DNA of 64,000 nucleotides, from positions 91,681,266 to 91,745,265 of the forward strand of contig NC_085138.1 of NCBI RefSeq assembly GCF_035046485.1, written 5' to 3'. How positions within the stretch are numbered: position 1 is the stretch's first letter; each line of letters begins with the position of its first letter. The notes under the pieces are model-generated. The model ran no database searches. It was given only the letters and a program-made list of their open reading frames with translations, and had not been told where the DNA came from. Below are positions 43,891 to 56,908 of the stretch, piece after piece. Made by a program: the position numbers and the translations under genes. Source of the stretch: Aedes albopictus (Eukaryota; Arthropoda; Insecta; Diptera; Culicidae).

Positions 43891-44630
43891 TTAGTATGAA
43901 TCCGAATCACAATGTTCTAGCGTCAGCCACTTGTGATGAACTGTCGAACCCGACCGAGCTCGGTTGAGATTATGTACGCGTGATAATGAATGGGCGACTA
44001 CCGGATAACTAAATATTACAAACGCCAAGAACACTACAATGAAAGTTGGTGATAGATATCTGAAACTTGTGATGTGACGCATCCCGTACACACGAGCGAG
44101 AGTGCACTCATCATCCCCGATGATGGGTGGCCAATCGAAATGGATTGTTTGTTCCTCGATAGTGGCGACGACGCTGCAAAACTACAAACAAAACGTTGGT
44201 GAGTAACGTGAATATTGTAAGTATTTCTGATCCAACAATTTTGCAATTAAAGTGCAATCAAAAACAATCGGCCTTCGTTTCAAGGGTAGTTCACCCCTGA
44301 TTCAACGAGGGGTACTTATTGATTGTAGTTCTATTGCCCTTTTGGCGGTGGTGTTATGTGATTCATGCTTGCTTACTTTGTAGACTACAATTCGCTCCGT
44401 TGAATCTACGCCGAATGAAGAATCTTTCTGCACAGGACTCGGTTTTGGATTAATTGTTCCAGCTATCCTGGGTGTTAAGGGCGCTTAGATCCTATCCAAC
44501 AGCAAACGACCAGTGTGTGCTGAGTTCTGCCTGTCACGAAGTTACCGGCCGTAACGGTGTATAGGAGCCATGTGTCCAAAAGATATCCATGTGTAAATTA
44601 CCGCATGTAATTAATATTTTTCTTTAGTCC
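43891..44630. promoter_or_regulatory. Region upstream of the NRF-like gene (5' UTR and promoter, unresolved)
   Basis: No element pair or coding homology is seen. A minus-strand upstream frame (ATG at about 44082, stop at 43891, 63 codons) ends 38 nt before the main ATG. I cannot place the transcription start. Confidence 0.3.
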
Positions 44631-47540
44631 TGAGCACCCAGGGTTGAATTGAAAAATCTTCATCCTGGACGATTGCTCGCCATCGCCTTGAGCTGTGACC
44701 AGGTCTGTCGACTTGCTTGACTTCTTTTTGGAGGCTGCGACGCCATGAACATCTGGGTCTACCTCTGCTGCGATGTAGTGTTCTGGGTTCTAATCTAACG
44801 CTTGCTTACAGATTTCATTTACGCGCTTGCATAGAGTGTGGCCGACCCACCTCCACTTTCGCTCCCGAATTTCTGTCGCTATCGGCTTTTGATGACATCG
44901 ACGATGGAGCTACACGTTAGAGATCCAATTGTGAGGCCACCATTTTGCTACCAAGATATTGGAAGCTTTCAACATTCTCCATCGCTTGCCCGGCTACCAT
45001 GAAGCTGGAAGGGTTGACCGTGTTTACATCCATTGATTTGGTCTTGTTGACGTTGATGGTAAGACCTGCCGCCGAGGAGCAATCAGCAAGATCATCGAGC
45101 TTGCTCTGCATATTAAATAGAGCGCCCCGTTGAGCTAAGAGAGCAACGTAATCAGCCAGTTTGAAGTCATTTAGGTGCTTCATAGTAATGGGCTGCCACA
45201 GCAACCCACGATTTGGTTCACGGTCAATCGCACCAACCAGGATCTCGTCGATTTCGATGAGGAACAGTAGCGGTGATAGTATACATCCTTGCCTCACTCC
45301 AGCAACGACCCGGATGACGGTCGAAAACTTTTTCGTAATCAATGAACACCAGGTAGAGAGACTCTTGAAATTCATTGATTTGCTCCAGAGAGATACGGAG
45401 CGTGACAATATCGTCCGGCATGGAATCCTGCTTGCTGCCGTCGGAGAGTTGCGTTAACCCTCAGAACCCCAGGACATTTTTTTTTTATTTTTAATCGGCT
45501 GATGCTCAGGGTCTTTAAAATATAAAAATAAGCGGTTTTCACTATGATCGATGGGAAGAGTTGTACTTCATGCAAGGGTAGTTGTCGAACCGGAAGTCCA
45601 TGCTTGAACCTGATTTTGCACCGGAAATAAGTGTTCCCTGGTTCTATGCTTGGCGATATGTTCTACAGCTGCCTTTAGGCTACTTTTTCAATAATTAGCT
45701 GTTAATTCTCGGTAGATCAATCAAGGTGGAATCTAAATCAGGCCTTAAATTTCTCAGCGAAGCGTGCTTTAACAAATTGGAATCAATTTTGTAAATTGGG
45801 ACAGAAACCGATAAACGCCTAAAAGTATGCAATGATCTAGTAATAATTCGTTGGCTAAAAGTATGACCCGTGTTTGAATTTTAGGTGGATTAATCACATG
45901 AGTGATACTTTTAAAAGAAGGGCTCAAATATACGAAACAAATTCTTCATAGACACCAAACTTCTAAAATCATCTTTTCAGGTGCAAAATGATTATGATCA
46001 CGAAATTGGGTCTTAGGGAGTCCTACCGGAAGTACACTCCTGGGACCAAGTTTCAGATGCATCTCATGTCAGAAAGCAGCATCAGCATTGTGTTCTTGCG
46101 TTGGCCTACCATTTCAAATTGTTAAATATTTCAGAATTATTATAAAATACCAGATTCATAGACTCCCCTAAACATTGCCCCAGGGAACACTTATTTCCGG
46201 TTCAAAAACAGGTTCAAACATGGACTTCCGGTTTGACAACTTCTCTTACATGAAGTACAACTCTTCCCATCGATCGTAGTGAAAACCGCTTGTTTTTATA
46301 TTTTACAGATCCTGAGTATCAGACGATTATAAAAAAGAAGTTTGTCCTGGGTCTTTGAGGGTTAATCTTCTCCTGTATCCGGTTTAGGATCACTTTGTAG
46401 AGGACTTTGAGAACGACACACAGTATGCCTCTCCATTTATCGCATACAGTCTGGTCACCCTTTTTTGGGTACGTTTACTAAGACGCCTTGCATCCAGTCG
46501 GCCGGAAATGTCGCGGTTTCCCATATGTTGCAGAATAATTGATGCAGTAGTTGTGCGGATACTACGGGGTCAGCTGATATGCGGATACTACAGGTCTTAG
46601 CTGATATACGATCGACCGCTGGGGCTCTGTAGGATTTCATGCTACGAATGACTGTTTCTATCTCCTGCACTGATGGAGCTTCGGTGTTGACACGGGTAAT
46701 GCGTCGAACCCATGGCGGATCATGCTGAGGTGTTGGTGGCATTTCCAAGGTCTCCGAAATGCTCGAACCAGCGTTTCAGTTGGTCATTCGGGTCGGTCAA
46801 TTCCTGTCCAAACCTGTCTTTCACGTTCATCGTAGAATTCATCTTAGCTACACAAAGGCGACGTGAGACATCGTAGAGGAGCCGAATGTCGCCGGTATTT
46901 GGGCTTCTTCGTTTTCGTCGGTTAGGGAGTCCACCCACGCTCTTTTATTCTGGCTACAGGAGCGATTCAGTTCCTTCTCGTTAGTCGAATTGCCCTAACG
47001 GGCTACGGCTTTGGCTCCTCGTGATTTCGCTCGCTCTATCGCAGCTGTGTCGTTCCTTCTTCCTCCAAGTGTCACTGTGATCCACTGCTCTCTCTCTGAG
47101 TGTGTAGCTCACCCAAATTATTATCGCCGGTGGCGATGGAAGCTTTCTTGATGGCGCTCCACTGACCTTCTGCCCGTCCACCTTCCGGAATATCCGCAGC
47201 ACGGTTCTCTAGATCCTCGACAAAGGACCTTTTCTCCGCAGCGTCTTCTAGTCGGTTTATGTTGAACCGGTGCCCAATTTTCTTTTGTCGATGATCCTGG
47301 AAATACGCTCCCGGATCTCCTCGATGATGGTTGGATGCAAAATCGACACTAGGGTTGTTCCGCACAACAAACAGGCTTCGTCTCCATTTTAGGCTGATGC
47401 AGATGGATGTGGCAGATTTTATTTTCTGTGACGCCATCACGGAAGCCCATGTCACTTTGTGCTCCAACCACCATGTCATTGTTGCCACAAAATTCTGCAA
47501 ACAGTTCTCCGTTCTTGCTCATTTCTCTATTACGTGCTCA
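44630..47540 (-). pseudogene. Non-LTR retrotransposon, RT and C-terminus, decayed and interrupted
   Basis: Minus strand, read from 47540 down. A pre-RT linker (about 47500-46750) is followed by MKSYRAPAVDRI and then WMQGVLVNVPKKG. The RT continues with EKINATLRRQQAGFHAG and GVRQGCILSPLLFL, and a box reading LADYVALLAQ where xADD would be expected, then AGLTINVNKTKSMDVNT. The C-terminus reaches about 44640 (FQYLGSKM, WVGHTLCKRVNEIC). Frameshifts and stops are frequent, and the catalytic ADD has changed to ADY. A piggyBac-like element splits it at 45458-46361. No endonuclease is present, so it is 5'-truncated. I do not assign the clade. Confidence 0.75.
45458..46361. mobile_element. piggyBac-like MITE, 904 bp, TTAA duplication
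   Basis: The ends are CCCTCAGAACCCCAGGAC and GTCCTGGGTCTTTGAGGG, inverted with few mismatches. TTAA flanks both sides (45454-45457 and 46362-46365). Arms pair for about 190 bp, including AAGCGGTTTTCACTATGATC, GAAGAGTTGTACTTCATG and GGAAATAAGTGTTCCCTGG. Removing it with one TTAA restores the LINE reading EKINATLRRQQAG. There is no transposase. Confidence 0.9.
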
Positions 47541-47660
47541 TAGTCCGAGTTGTCGGAACCAATAAAGACTCAATAAAGAGCAATTCTTTTTTTTTCCTTC
47601 GTTCTCTGATGGAGAACTCAAACCACTAGTGATGGTGAGATGGATGGAGGTACGTAAATA

Positions 47661-48959
47661 AGGACTGTATCGTTAATTATGAGTACACCTTTGAGGCTCT
47701 GTATTAAAAAGACTATGCCTTATTTTGTTAACTGCTTTGTGTCTATGTGTTGCTAACGTTGTAAACAAACGCTAACCTTCATTAAAAGTTAAAGTTTTTC
47801 CTCAAGTGGAACAATGCGAGGGTTTACGGAGGAGAAGCGAAAATCGATTGTGACCAGGCACTGCAAGGAAAAATGATCATCGCTAAGAAAATTAGCAAAA
47901 ATTGAATGTGTTAGGGTTTTTGTTGTCCAAAATGCTATCAAAAGATTCGGTATGCATAACACACTGAAAGACTTACCCGGACGCGGCAAAAAACAGGTGC
48001 GTCCAAGTCAAATTTGGACAGCAAAACTTGCAAAATCGTTAAAGGAAAATAGGAGGTATCCATTAGAGATTAAGCAAAAAAGTGTGAAACGACTGTTGGT
48101 ATGGTTCAACGCGCCAAGGAGCGTAATTCCCCGAAGACCTACCCAAAACAGAAATGTCCAAAACGCAGTCAAATTCTGGCGGATTATGTAAAAACTCAGG
48201 CTTGGAAGCTGTACGACGATGTTTTGAGCAAAAATTGCATGTGCATATTCATGGATGATGAAACGTATGTCAAATTGGACTACAAGGTATTTCCAGGGGC
48301 ACGGATTTTCACTGTTAAGCATGGCATGGATGTTACGAATTAGGAGAAATCGATTTTTTGCGAAAAAATGGGAAAATGTGTTGGTTAGGCAAGCAATTTG
48401 TCAATGTGGTATGAAATCGTCACCTTTCTTCACCGTCCCAGGTATGAACGTCGAAACATACCGGAAGGAATGTCTCCAGAGACATATTCTGCCACCCATC
48501 TGAAAGCACAAAGGTCCTACATTACTTTGGCCGGATTTGGCATCCTGCCACTATGCGCGTGACACCTTTGACAGGTATGAAATAAACAATGTTCAATTTG
48601 TGGAAAAGGCAACGAATCCTCTAAATTTCCCGTAAATAAGGCCTATTGAGAAATAGTTAACTTTGATGAAAGGGAAACTACGGAAAAAAGATAGAGGAGC
48701 AGAGGACGTCACAAAATTCAAGAAAAACTGGGTCAACGTATGCAAAACCATCGTCGGAACGGTTGTCCAAAACCTTATGAAGCACGCCAAGAAGAAAGTG
48801 CGAGAGGTGGCAAGATACGCGAAAAATTAAATATACAATCATGTCATGGGCTTTTCTGATGGTCAATGAACAATGTAATTGAATTTAATTTACAAAATAA
48901 ATAAAACATTTTGAAATACAGCAATTTTAAGGTGTACTCATAATTAACGATACAGTCCT
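47661..48959 (+). mobile_element. Tc1/mariner-type transposon, 1299 bp, defective
   Basis: The terminal inverted repeats match over about 31 bp, AGGACTGTATCGTTAATTAT followed by GAGTACACCTT, with TA at 47659-47660 and 48960-48961. A transposase pseudogene fills the interior. Its length is the usual 1.3 kb for the superfamily. Confidence 0.9.
47814..48830 (+). pseudogene. Tc1-like transposase pseudogene
   Basis: Starts MRGFTEEKRKSIV and has a stop 21 codons in. Helix-turn-helix blocks follow (LRKLAKIECVRVFVVQNAIK, then LPGRGKKQVRP). After a frameshift near 48110 it reads QILADYVKTQAWKLYDDVL and CIFMDDETYVKLDYKVFPG, the first catalytic Asp region. It is shifted and stopped again through the second Asp region (AGFGILPLCA, from LASCHYA-like) to the end. 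Several stops and frameshifts make it inactive. Confidence 0.8.
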
Positions 48960-49025
48960 TAGGTGAGCTCGTTTTATGCTATTGTTTTATTGTGAAAATT
49001 GGAGTGATTTTTAATGTACTTTATA

Positions 49026-49970
49026 AGGTATGCGCACAGCAAAATCTGGCTAAAGAAAATCAAGCAGTAATAATTCATTCCAACTTATTCCCAAACCAAA
49101 AGCAATTCATCGTAAAAAAGCATTAATTTACTTTTAATCAACATCAAGACATTGCTGATTTGACTTGTTATATCCGTCATCTCGAGTTTTGAGCTTGAGT
49201 CCTTCCGTAAAGTTTTGCACAGTACCTTCGACCGCATGCCAAGAAATTTTTACCACCTTTGTGTCAAAATCAATCTTATATTTCGATGAATGCTGTCGTT
49301 CTCGACATTTTTTGAAGGTTCCAATTCACGGTTACTCAATATTTTTCAAATGGGTTGAGTTTTGAAGTGTATGAGATTTTACGTTTTTTGGAAAAATGCA
49401 GTACAATTTCTACATAGTTTTCTGCATACAAACGCAAGCATTCTCCGCCAAAAACAGGGGACAAAAATCAATTCAAATCAATACACAATATCTAAGCTTT
49501 TGAATAAGGGGTGCTTGCCATTTTTCCCGACATTTCCCGTAGTGAAAAAGATGATTTGCTGTACATGTATTTCTAAAAGTTCGGTTTTCCAAACCACAAA
49601 TTCATATTGTTGACCAAACTATGTATTTCTTGCCAAACTTCGATTTTTTCTTGCTCTTAAGTTGATCTGCAACCTTTCCAGGTTGTAATGATGTATAGAA
49701 CCGAATACTTGAAAGCTAACTTAGGTCTGCGGGGACGGTCGCTTTTATGTACATTGTCAGATTTTCAGCACGTTTGTGCAAAAACTTTTCGAGGACTTCT
49801 TGTTCCCTTGACTCTATTTTAAACACAATGTCAAAATATATCCCGAAGTAAATATTTTTCGATTCCTTACACAATAAGCTTTCATTTGCGCCAGAGATTG
49901 CCACGATTCGTTGAAAATAGAGAAATTTCTATCCAAAATGTGGTGGCTAGATTTTGCTGTGTGCATACCT
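49026..49970. mobile_element. Non-autonomous TA-flanked element, 945 bp
   Basis: The ends AGGTATGCGCACAGCAAAAT and ATTTTGCTGTGTGCATACCT are inverted, with TA at 49024-49025 and 49971-49972. The interior has no transposase. It lies 66 bp from the Tc1-like element at 47661-48959 but has different ends. Confidence 0.8.
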
Positions 49971-50029
49971 TATTCGCATTTTCTAATAAGAGTACCTACC
50001 TTACCTTGATACCTTGTTGGCTACAAAGT

Positions 50030-52260
50030 AACTTTACTCCAACGCCGAGCGTATAGTAGAGCTCCATCTTCGTCGGTCTTGGGCGATGTTCCTCCAGTTT
50101 CCCCGGACGTGTAGGGATCGTAAATCTTCTTCAACCGCGTGCAGCCAGTGAATTCGGGGCCGCCCACGAAGTCGCCTACCTCTACCGGGTTCTCTGCTGA
50201 ATATTGTTTTCGCTATTCCTTCTTCCGACATTCGCACTACGTGTCCAGCCCACTGAAGTCTGCCGTATTTTATACGTTTCACAATATTCGCATCTCCGTT
50301 CACTTGGTACAACTCGTGATCATTAGCGGAGCCAGCTTTTTCTTTTTTCTCACTCACTCTCCTAAACATGCAGGAGAATGAGCGAGATGAAAGAGGAGGC
50401 AAGCTGCCCCCTTTTCCATCTATTTCTTTCTCGTGTATGTTTAGGAGAGTGAGTAAGAAAAAAGAAAATGCTGGCTCCGCAAATGCTCGAAATTCATGCA
50501 TCTGCGTCACACTCCATTTTCTTGTTTCCCACCGAGAATTGTCCGCAGCACTTTGCGCTCAAAAACTCCAAAACCTTTTCGGTCTACCTCCTTCAACGTC
50601 CACGCTTCGTGACCGTAGAGGGCAACCGGAAGTATCAGCGTCTTATACAGAGCGAATTTCGTTTGCGTTTGCAAGTTGCGGGACCTAAGCTGGTTACGTA
50701 ATCCGTACAAGGCCCTTTTCGCAGCTGCAATGCGCGCCTTTTCACTTCACGGGAAACGTCATTGTCACATGTCACAAGTGTTCCAAGATAAACAAATTCT
50801 TCAACTACTTCAAACACATCCCCATCAATCACTACCTCAGCACTAACACCACTAGGCCTGCTTCTGTCTCTACCAGCTATCATGTACTGGTCATGTCTTG
50901 GTAGAGTTAATCGTCAAGCCTATCCTCGCTGTCTCTCTCTTCAGAGGAGCATAAGCTTCCTCCACTGCCATACGATCGATGCCGATGAGATCAAAATCGT
51001 CCGCAAAACCGAGGAGCATGTGCGACCGCCATTCCTCTGCACGCCTGACCTCCTAATCGCTCCTTCGAGTGCAATGTTGAACAATAAATTTGAAAGAGCA
51101 TCCCCCTGCTTCAATCCATCCAAGGTCACAAACGACGTAGACACTTCGTCTGCGATCCGAATAATTGATTTTGATCCATCCAGCGTTGCGCGTATCAGCC
51201 TAATTAGTTTCGCCGGAAAACCATGTTCTGACATTATCTGCCAAAGCTCATTTATTTTCACAGAATCGTACGCTGCTTTAAAATCAATGAACAGATGGTG
51301 AGTCTGCAAGTTATAATCCCGAAATTTATCTAGGATCATCCGCAGGATAAACATTTGATCCATCGTTGATCGGCCCTCACGAAAACCAGCCTGGTATTCG
51401 CCGACGAAGGACTCCTCAAGAGGTCCCAGTCTGTTGAACAGGACACGCAACAATATCTTATACGCCGAATTTAACAGGATAATCCCTCTGTAATTGGCAC
51501 ACTCCAGTATGTGCCCTTTCTTGTAGATTGGGCATATGAGGCCATCCAACTAGCTGGTAGGCAATTCTTCATCCACCCAAATCTTTATAATAATCTGGTG
51601 GATTGATTTATGTAGATGCTCGCTTCCGTGCTTAAGAAGTTCGACCGGGATGTCGTCCTTCCCAGCAGCCTTGCTGTTTTTCAGCTCCTTAAGGGCCTTT
51701 TTAACCTCATCCAGTGTTGGTGGTTCCACTGCTTGACCGTCATTCATTATGTTAACCCAGTTCCTGGGTGCTCCTTCGCTGTTACCATTCAACAAATCTT
51801 CGAGGTGCTCCTTCCATCTGGCTGCCACCATAGTTTTGTCTGTCAGCAAATATCCGTCCCGGTCATTGCACATGGCGGGCACTGGCGCAGTCTTGTGTCG
51901 CGCACCATTGACAGTTGCATAAAACCTCCGCATATCGTTCCTGTCCATACTTTCCTGCGCTTCAGCAATCACACTCTCTTCGTGCTGCTGTTTTTTTCAT
52001 GCGGTGGATTCGTTTCTCTGCTGCTCTTGCCACCCTGTACCTAGCATTCGACTTCTGGCGGCATTCTTTTCGTTCGTCACTCGTTGACACTCCTCGTCGA
52101 ACCAACCATTACGCTGTCGTCGCTGAGCCGTACCTAACACCTCTTGCGCTGTTGTTGTCACTGCTTCGTGGATATCCCCCCATAAGCTGTTGACATCTCC
52201 AGTTCCGATGGTCTCTCCTATCCTCTCGTCTAGATTCTGATGGTACTGTGCAGCTGCTAA
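50030..52260 (-). pseudogene. RTE-type LINE, 5'-truncated, decayed
   Basis: Minus strand from 52260: linker (NGWFDEECQRVTNEKNAA-like, then FYATVNGARHKTAPVPAM and LKNSKAAGKDDIPVELLKHG). The RT at 51549-50941 has ANYRGIILLNSAYKILLRVL, FREGRSTMDQMF, FIDFKAAYDSV and KQGDALSNLLFN, with FADD at 50996-51007 after a frameshift. The C-terminal region follows (YKTLILPVALYGHEAW, FGVFERKVLR, GRLQWAGHVVRM) to about 50034. The RT motifs are well kept, but stops at 51549 and frameshifts near 50900 and 50720 prevent expression. The endonuclease is missing. Confidence 0.85.
50329..50481. mobile_element. MITE, about 153 bp, inside the RTE LINE
   Basis: GCGGAGCCAGCTTTTTCTTT, CTCACTCACTCTCC and TAAACATGCA on the left are inverted on the right, ending GGCTCCGC. 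It separates GRLQWAGHV-side coding from the VFERKVLR side of the LINE. Confidence 0.85.
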
Positions 52261-52680
52261 TTAGAGTACGATTACATTATGAGAGCTAATCCTCTTGAGT
52301 GATCATCTAACGTAGATGATTGATTGTATGTATTCAAACGATCCATTTTGAGGATATTAGTTCATGCACGCACATCGACAGGTCACTCTCATTTGCATTT
52401 TTCAAAGGTAGCCCGTGACATTTACCTTAAATATTCGAAAAATAGCGGTTTTTCCGTGACTTTCTTGCAGAACTGGTCTAGCCGCACAAGTTTTTCATAT
52501 ACCATATTCTCAGGTTCAGCTTCTAAAATGAGCTGTAGGTGATTGAATTTAGATATGACGAAATGAATTTTTCAGCACTGACGTACATGCCTCCATTTAG
52601 GCGCATGTAAAATGTAAGCATATCGCCTCCACATTAATATCGTATGCAACATCTTATACAATCACTGGTTGACTGGGCAC

Positions 52681-53446
52681 TAAGGTGGCCCACACTTATA
52701 TGAAAAACAAAAATTTCGAAAAATGCCAAGTCTTACCTCCTAAATCAGTTGTTTTGGACTCCCAGAAGCTACGTTCAAAATTTGAGCAAAATCAATTAAG
52801 CCTAAGGGGGCGCTCAAAACGCTTGAAGTTTGTATGGGAAAACATGTCCAAATGTATGCAGAAATTTTAAGTTTTCGAATTTTGCCGCTTTCGAATTTTT
52901 TGCTGCTGTAGGTAAGCGTTCAATAATCAAACCCTTTGGTATTATTGTAGGTGACAATATGCCAAACAACTTTGTCCAAGGCTGCAAAGTGATCCAACGT
53001 CTGTGAAAAAAGTTATACCCTAGGGAAAGTGAGGATAAACTTTATTGTTATTTTTCCAATACATGTAAAGGAATAATATCAATAATGAAATCTCAATACT
53101 TTGCCTCACTTTGCCTAGGGTATAACTTTTTTTACAGCCGTCGGATCACTTCGCAGTCTTCGACAAAGTTCTTTGGCATATAGTCACCTACAATAATACC
53201 AAAGGATTTATTTACTGAACGCTTACAGCGCCACCTAGCGGCAAAATTCGAAAATTTAAAATTTCTGCATACATTTAGCCAAGTTTCCCCATACAAACTT
53301 CAAGCGTTTTGAGCGCCCCCTTACGCTCAACCGATTTTGCTCAAATTTTGAACGTAGCTTCTGGGAGTCCAAATCAACTAATTTAGGAGGTAAGACTTGG
53401 CATTTTTCGAATTTTTTGTTTTTCATATAAGTGTGGGCCACCCTAC
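52681..53446. mobile_element. Foldback element, about 765 bp, arms about 370 bp
   Basis: TAAGGTGGCCCACACTTATA on the left is inverted at 53427-53444. Long matching arms include AAAATGCCAAGTCTTACCTC, AGAAGCTACGTTCAAAATTT, GGGGGCGCTCAAAACGCTTG and the GTATAACTTTTT region near the centre. The two 60- to 85-codon frames in the arms are the same sequence on opposite strands. No transposase. Confidence 0.85.
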
Positions 53447-53762
53447 TGGGCACCCTATTACATCTAGATATTCTTCTTGTAGTCTCTAGATATTCTTCTG
53501 TTGGAGTAAAGTGCACACTGTGACAAAACTAGCTTATCAGGATGGTAGGAAGCTACCATGTGATTCTCTATGCCCAAGGAAATCAAGCGTGGCTTCGTGG
53601 TCGTGTGACTGGTGTCACCAAGAATTTAGTTGCATTGAGCTGAAGAGCGTGGTTTCGATTTCCGCCACAGCTGTCAGAAAAAGTTTTCGGCTGCGCCACT
53701 GGGCGTTGTATGTTAGTCCGTTGTCTAGTAGCCTGCTTCCTTCAAAGAGCGAAAAGCGCACA

Positions 53763-53895
53763 CGTGTCCGTATTTTTTTTAATCAAAGAAATTTCCATTC
53801 CAAAAAGCTCATGGACCAACCCAGAATTGAACTCGTTGTCCGTAGCATGGTTTTGCCTAATAACCGTTCGTTTACAGCTTCGGCTATATGGCGCT
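53763..53895 (-). mobile_element. SINE 5' fragment (tRNA-like head)
   Basis: On the minus strand, ATAGCCGAAGCTGTAAACG (box A-like), then GAGTTCAATTCTGGG (box B-like), then GGAAATTTCTTTG as in the SINE body at 27912-28203. Diverged and truncated. Confidence 0.7.
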
Positions 53896-54424
53896 TCGTT
53901 CGAGGGTGTAGCACTTTAAAATAAGGCTGATGATATTACTGTACCGTACAATTCAATCAGCAATACATACATCGTCACCTCAGACATTTCAAAGTGCAAT
54001 CTATTTCAAGTGTTCACAGCTGACGCGACATTTTATCTATATCAATAATTAATATTTATTGTGCAAATTACACACAAACAATCTCGGACGACCAGATGGC
54101 AGTAGGGGAAATGCTTAGTCATTGATTTGGCGCTAAACGTGATTAGTCGACAGTATGCTCAAGTGGCGGAGATCAACGATCGATTAGTAGTCTCATTCAT
54201 TGTGGTGTAATCTGCTACTTGTGCTACTGCATGTAAAGCGTCCGAGCAGTTTGTTTATCTGGAAATATCAAGTCAGGGTAGGGTTTCAGGCACACGGTGA
54301 AATTTTACTGGTAAAATCATATAAGAGTGCAAATTAACTTTTGCAATGTATAACCACATTGTAATAGACGATATTCTGATGTTTTATTGCGACGAACTTT
54401 ACTTATTCGCAAAAGAGTTCGAGC

Positions 54425-54929
54425 TAGAGATGGGCAATACAGTTCTTTTAAGGGAATCGTTTTCAATTGAACAGTTCTTTAGAAAGATCTAGTTCTCGTG
54501 AACCGTTATATTCAGTAGTTTTATCTTTTTTTTTATAAATCTAATATAGAACTAGTACCAAGGTACCTTACCAAAATGTTACAGACCCACTCTCGTCATG
54601 ATATTTAACGAGTTGTTTACAAATTTAGAGTAACATTTTTACGTTTGCAAATTATTTCATAATTGCCGTTCCCGGACTAGCTTCCCGAGCTGTCATCGGA
54701 GAATAATTTTGCGAGATGGTTTGGTAGAGTATTGACAACATTCACTCTCTCAGAAAACAAACATCATCTTTGAAAAATATGAATGAACGGTTCTGAGGGA
54801 CATTCAGTTTTCTTGTTTTTGAGAGAACGTAGAACTACCTATCGTTCTTTTCAAACGAACGACAGTTCATTCATTCATCCCAAAAAACTTGTTCTTTTGA
54901 ACCGTTCGCGAACGGTTCGCCCATCTCTA
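54425..54929. mobile_element. hAT-family MITE, 505 bp, with perfect 8-bp TSD
   Basis: The ends TAGAGATGGGC and GCCCATCTCTA are inverted, flanked by GTTCGAGC at 54417-54424 and again at 54930-54937. The subterminal regions hold many GAACGGTTC, AACAGTTCTT and GAACGAAC motifs in both orientations, typical of hAT transposase-binding repeats. No transposase. Confidence 0.9.
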
Positions 54930-54937
54930 GTTCGAGC

Positions 54938-56908
54938 GGACTCGCAAACCGTCAGTTGAGTTCTCATAATTGCGCACGGCGATGATTATACGACTTCGCT
55001 TGGTACTTTTCTTATGATGTCAGTTAAACTTGCATTGGTGTACAAACTAAATCGCATACAAGTAAAAATAAACTCGTTAAAAAGTGCATACAAACTCGCA
55101 TAAGCTAGAATCGTTAACGTTGGTATATTGCGATGTGATTTGTGATAACAATGAAAGAGGTGCTGTTGAAGTGTCAAAAACTACTAATAATTAACAGTCA
55201 TCATTATGGTTACAACAAAAGTTAAAAAGTCATCATTTTTATTTTGTTGACCTGATAATTAACCATGGGTGGTTCTAGCAAGAGAGGGGTAGTGATAACT
55301 GTGCGGGAAATCACGCTTTGTCATTTTGAGTTTCAGATAGCCTGTCGAACACGAATCAGTGTGTTTCATAAGTGGTGTTTCGTGTTGAGTGTGAAGTGTG
55401 GCTCGAAAATCCAAAGGTTCTTAGTTCGATACTGAGGTGACATGAATTGTTTTTTTCGAATATTATGAAGCCGCATAAGATGCTATATTACGTCGCAATA
55501 GTGCACACCGTGCATCGTATAAGATATAGCCTGAACTCATATAGCGTTATTATTTTTCCGTCAGGGCACGTATAGTGCCTTCACTTTTACTGCATCTTAT
55601 GCGATGTAACTTTACCGCATAAAAGTACGTATAACATGAACATAAACTTCATTATACGTGCAAATTGCTTGTCAGGGTTATTACCTTATCTTCTCGGTCA
55701 GACTAAGGCCTGAGTGTCCTCTGTTGTACGTAGAAGTCGTCTCTATTCGACTCGGTCCATGGCTGTGCGAACTTTGAAACTCGATTTCAGTTTTGAACTG
55801 GAAAAAACATAGAACCTTAAATTTTGTTTCAGTGCAAAGCTGACTTCGAGTCTCAAAGTTTATCCAGTATTCCCAGGTTGTCTCGAATGATAGGTACTTC
55901 ATAATGTCCCATACATTTTTATAAATTTTGGAAAATTCAAATTATGCGACATCTAACATGGATGTGATGGATATTACTCTTTGTGATTTTCTTTCGATAT
56001 GTCTTTCAAATATCCTGAAACAACTTCAAAGGCATCATTTCAATCCAACAAATCGTTCTCGAGGTAAACATTCTCGGAAGAAAAAAGTAAGTTTTTTTTT
56101 TCATATGCCCTGTTCAAAAGTAGGTTAAGAATGCTGCAAATCAAATATCATGAAAAACATTATCGGATAGAAGCTCATACATGAGCAAAATTTCATTTGA
56201 ATTAGAAAAGGTCTCATCTACGCGACTCGTGTGTTGGCAGTTGATCTGGAGATACTCACGAGAATTTAAGTCGTCTTGTTCATGGCAACATTTACACCCT
56301 CAGTATGATGCAAACACAAAACTAAAACCATCCCGGAAAATCTTCCTGTGAAAAGCTTCCGGTGGTTTGTTTTCACTCTGACCGAGAACCGTCATTCTGT
56401 TCTTTAGAAAAAGGAGATTTTTCTTCGTATTTTTTTTTATCGCGTGCTTGCCAGTCATTTTTTGTGAGTTAATGCTGAAATGTTCACGACAGCGCAGCAG
56501 GAACTGCGCTCTCTCGTATTGTTGGGGGCTGCAGCGAAAAAGAGGGAAACAAGTTTAATTAATTATTCAAATGGCCTGATTATCAATGTAAATATTTGAA
56601 AAGTTTTCTGTGCTGGGCGCAGATCCGTTTTGGGCGGATTTGTTGATGACAAGCGAATCTCGTGAAAAGTATCTGTGAAACGTTGGGTTTGCTTTCGGTG
56701 TCGTTGCTTTTGTGCACTTGAAGGATTAGGGAGTTTCGTAATTTTATTTGCTTATCATTATGATTATTTTTCATTTTTTTACGAATTATCATAAATCATT
56801 TAAATTAATCTCAAAATACCACTTTTGAAGTAGATGCATACATGGAAAATGTTAAGCTCTTTTCAAAAAATGTATGTTTGAGTTTGTTGTCATGTACAGG
56901 GGATGGCT
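54938..56908. other. Gene-free stretch, AT-rich
   Basis: No coding homology is recognised. A weak inverted pair at about 55760-55865 (GAACTTTGAAACTCGATTTC with GACTTCGAGTCTCAAAGTTT) may be an old MITE. 55470-55640 has repeated GCATAAGATGC / GCATCTTATGC words but no clean element. Confidence 0.4.
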
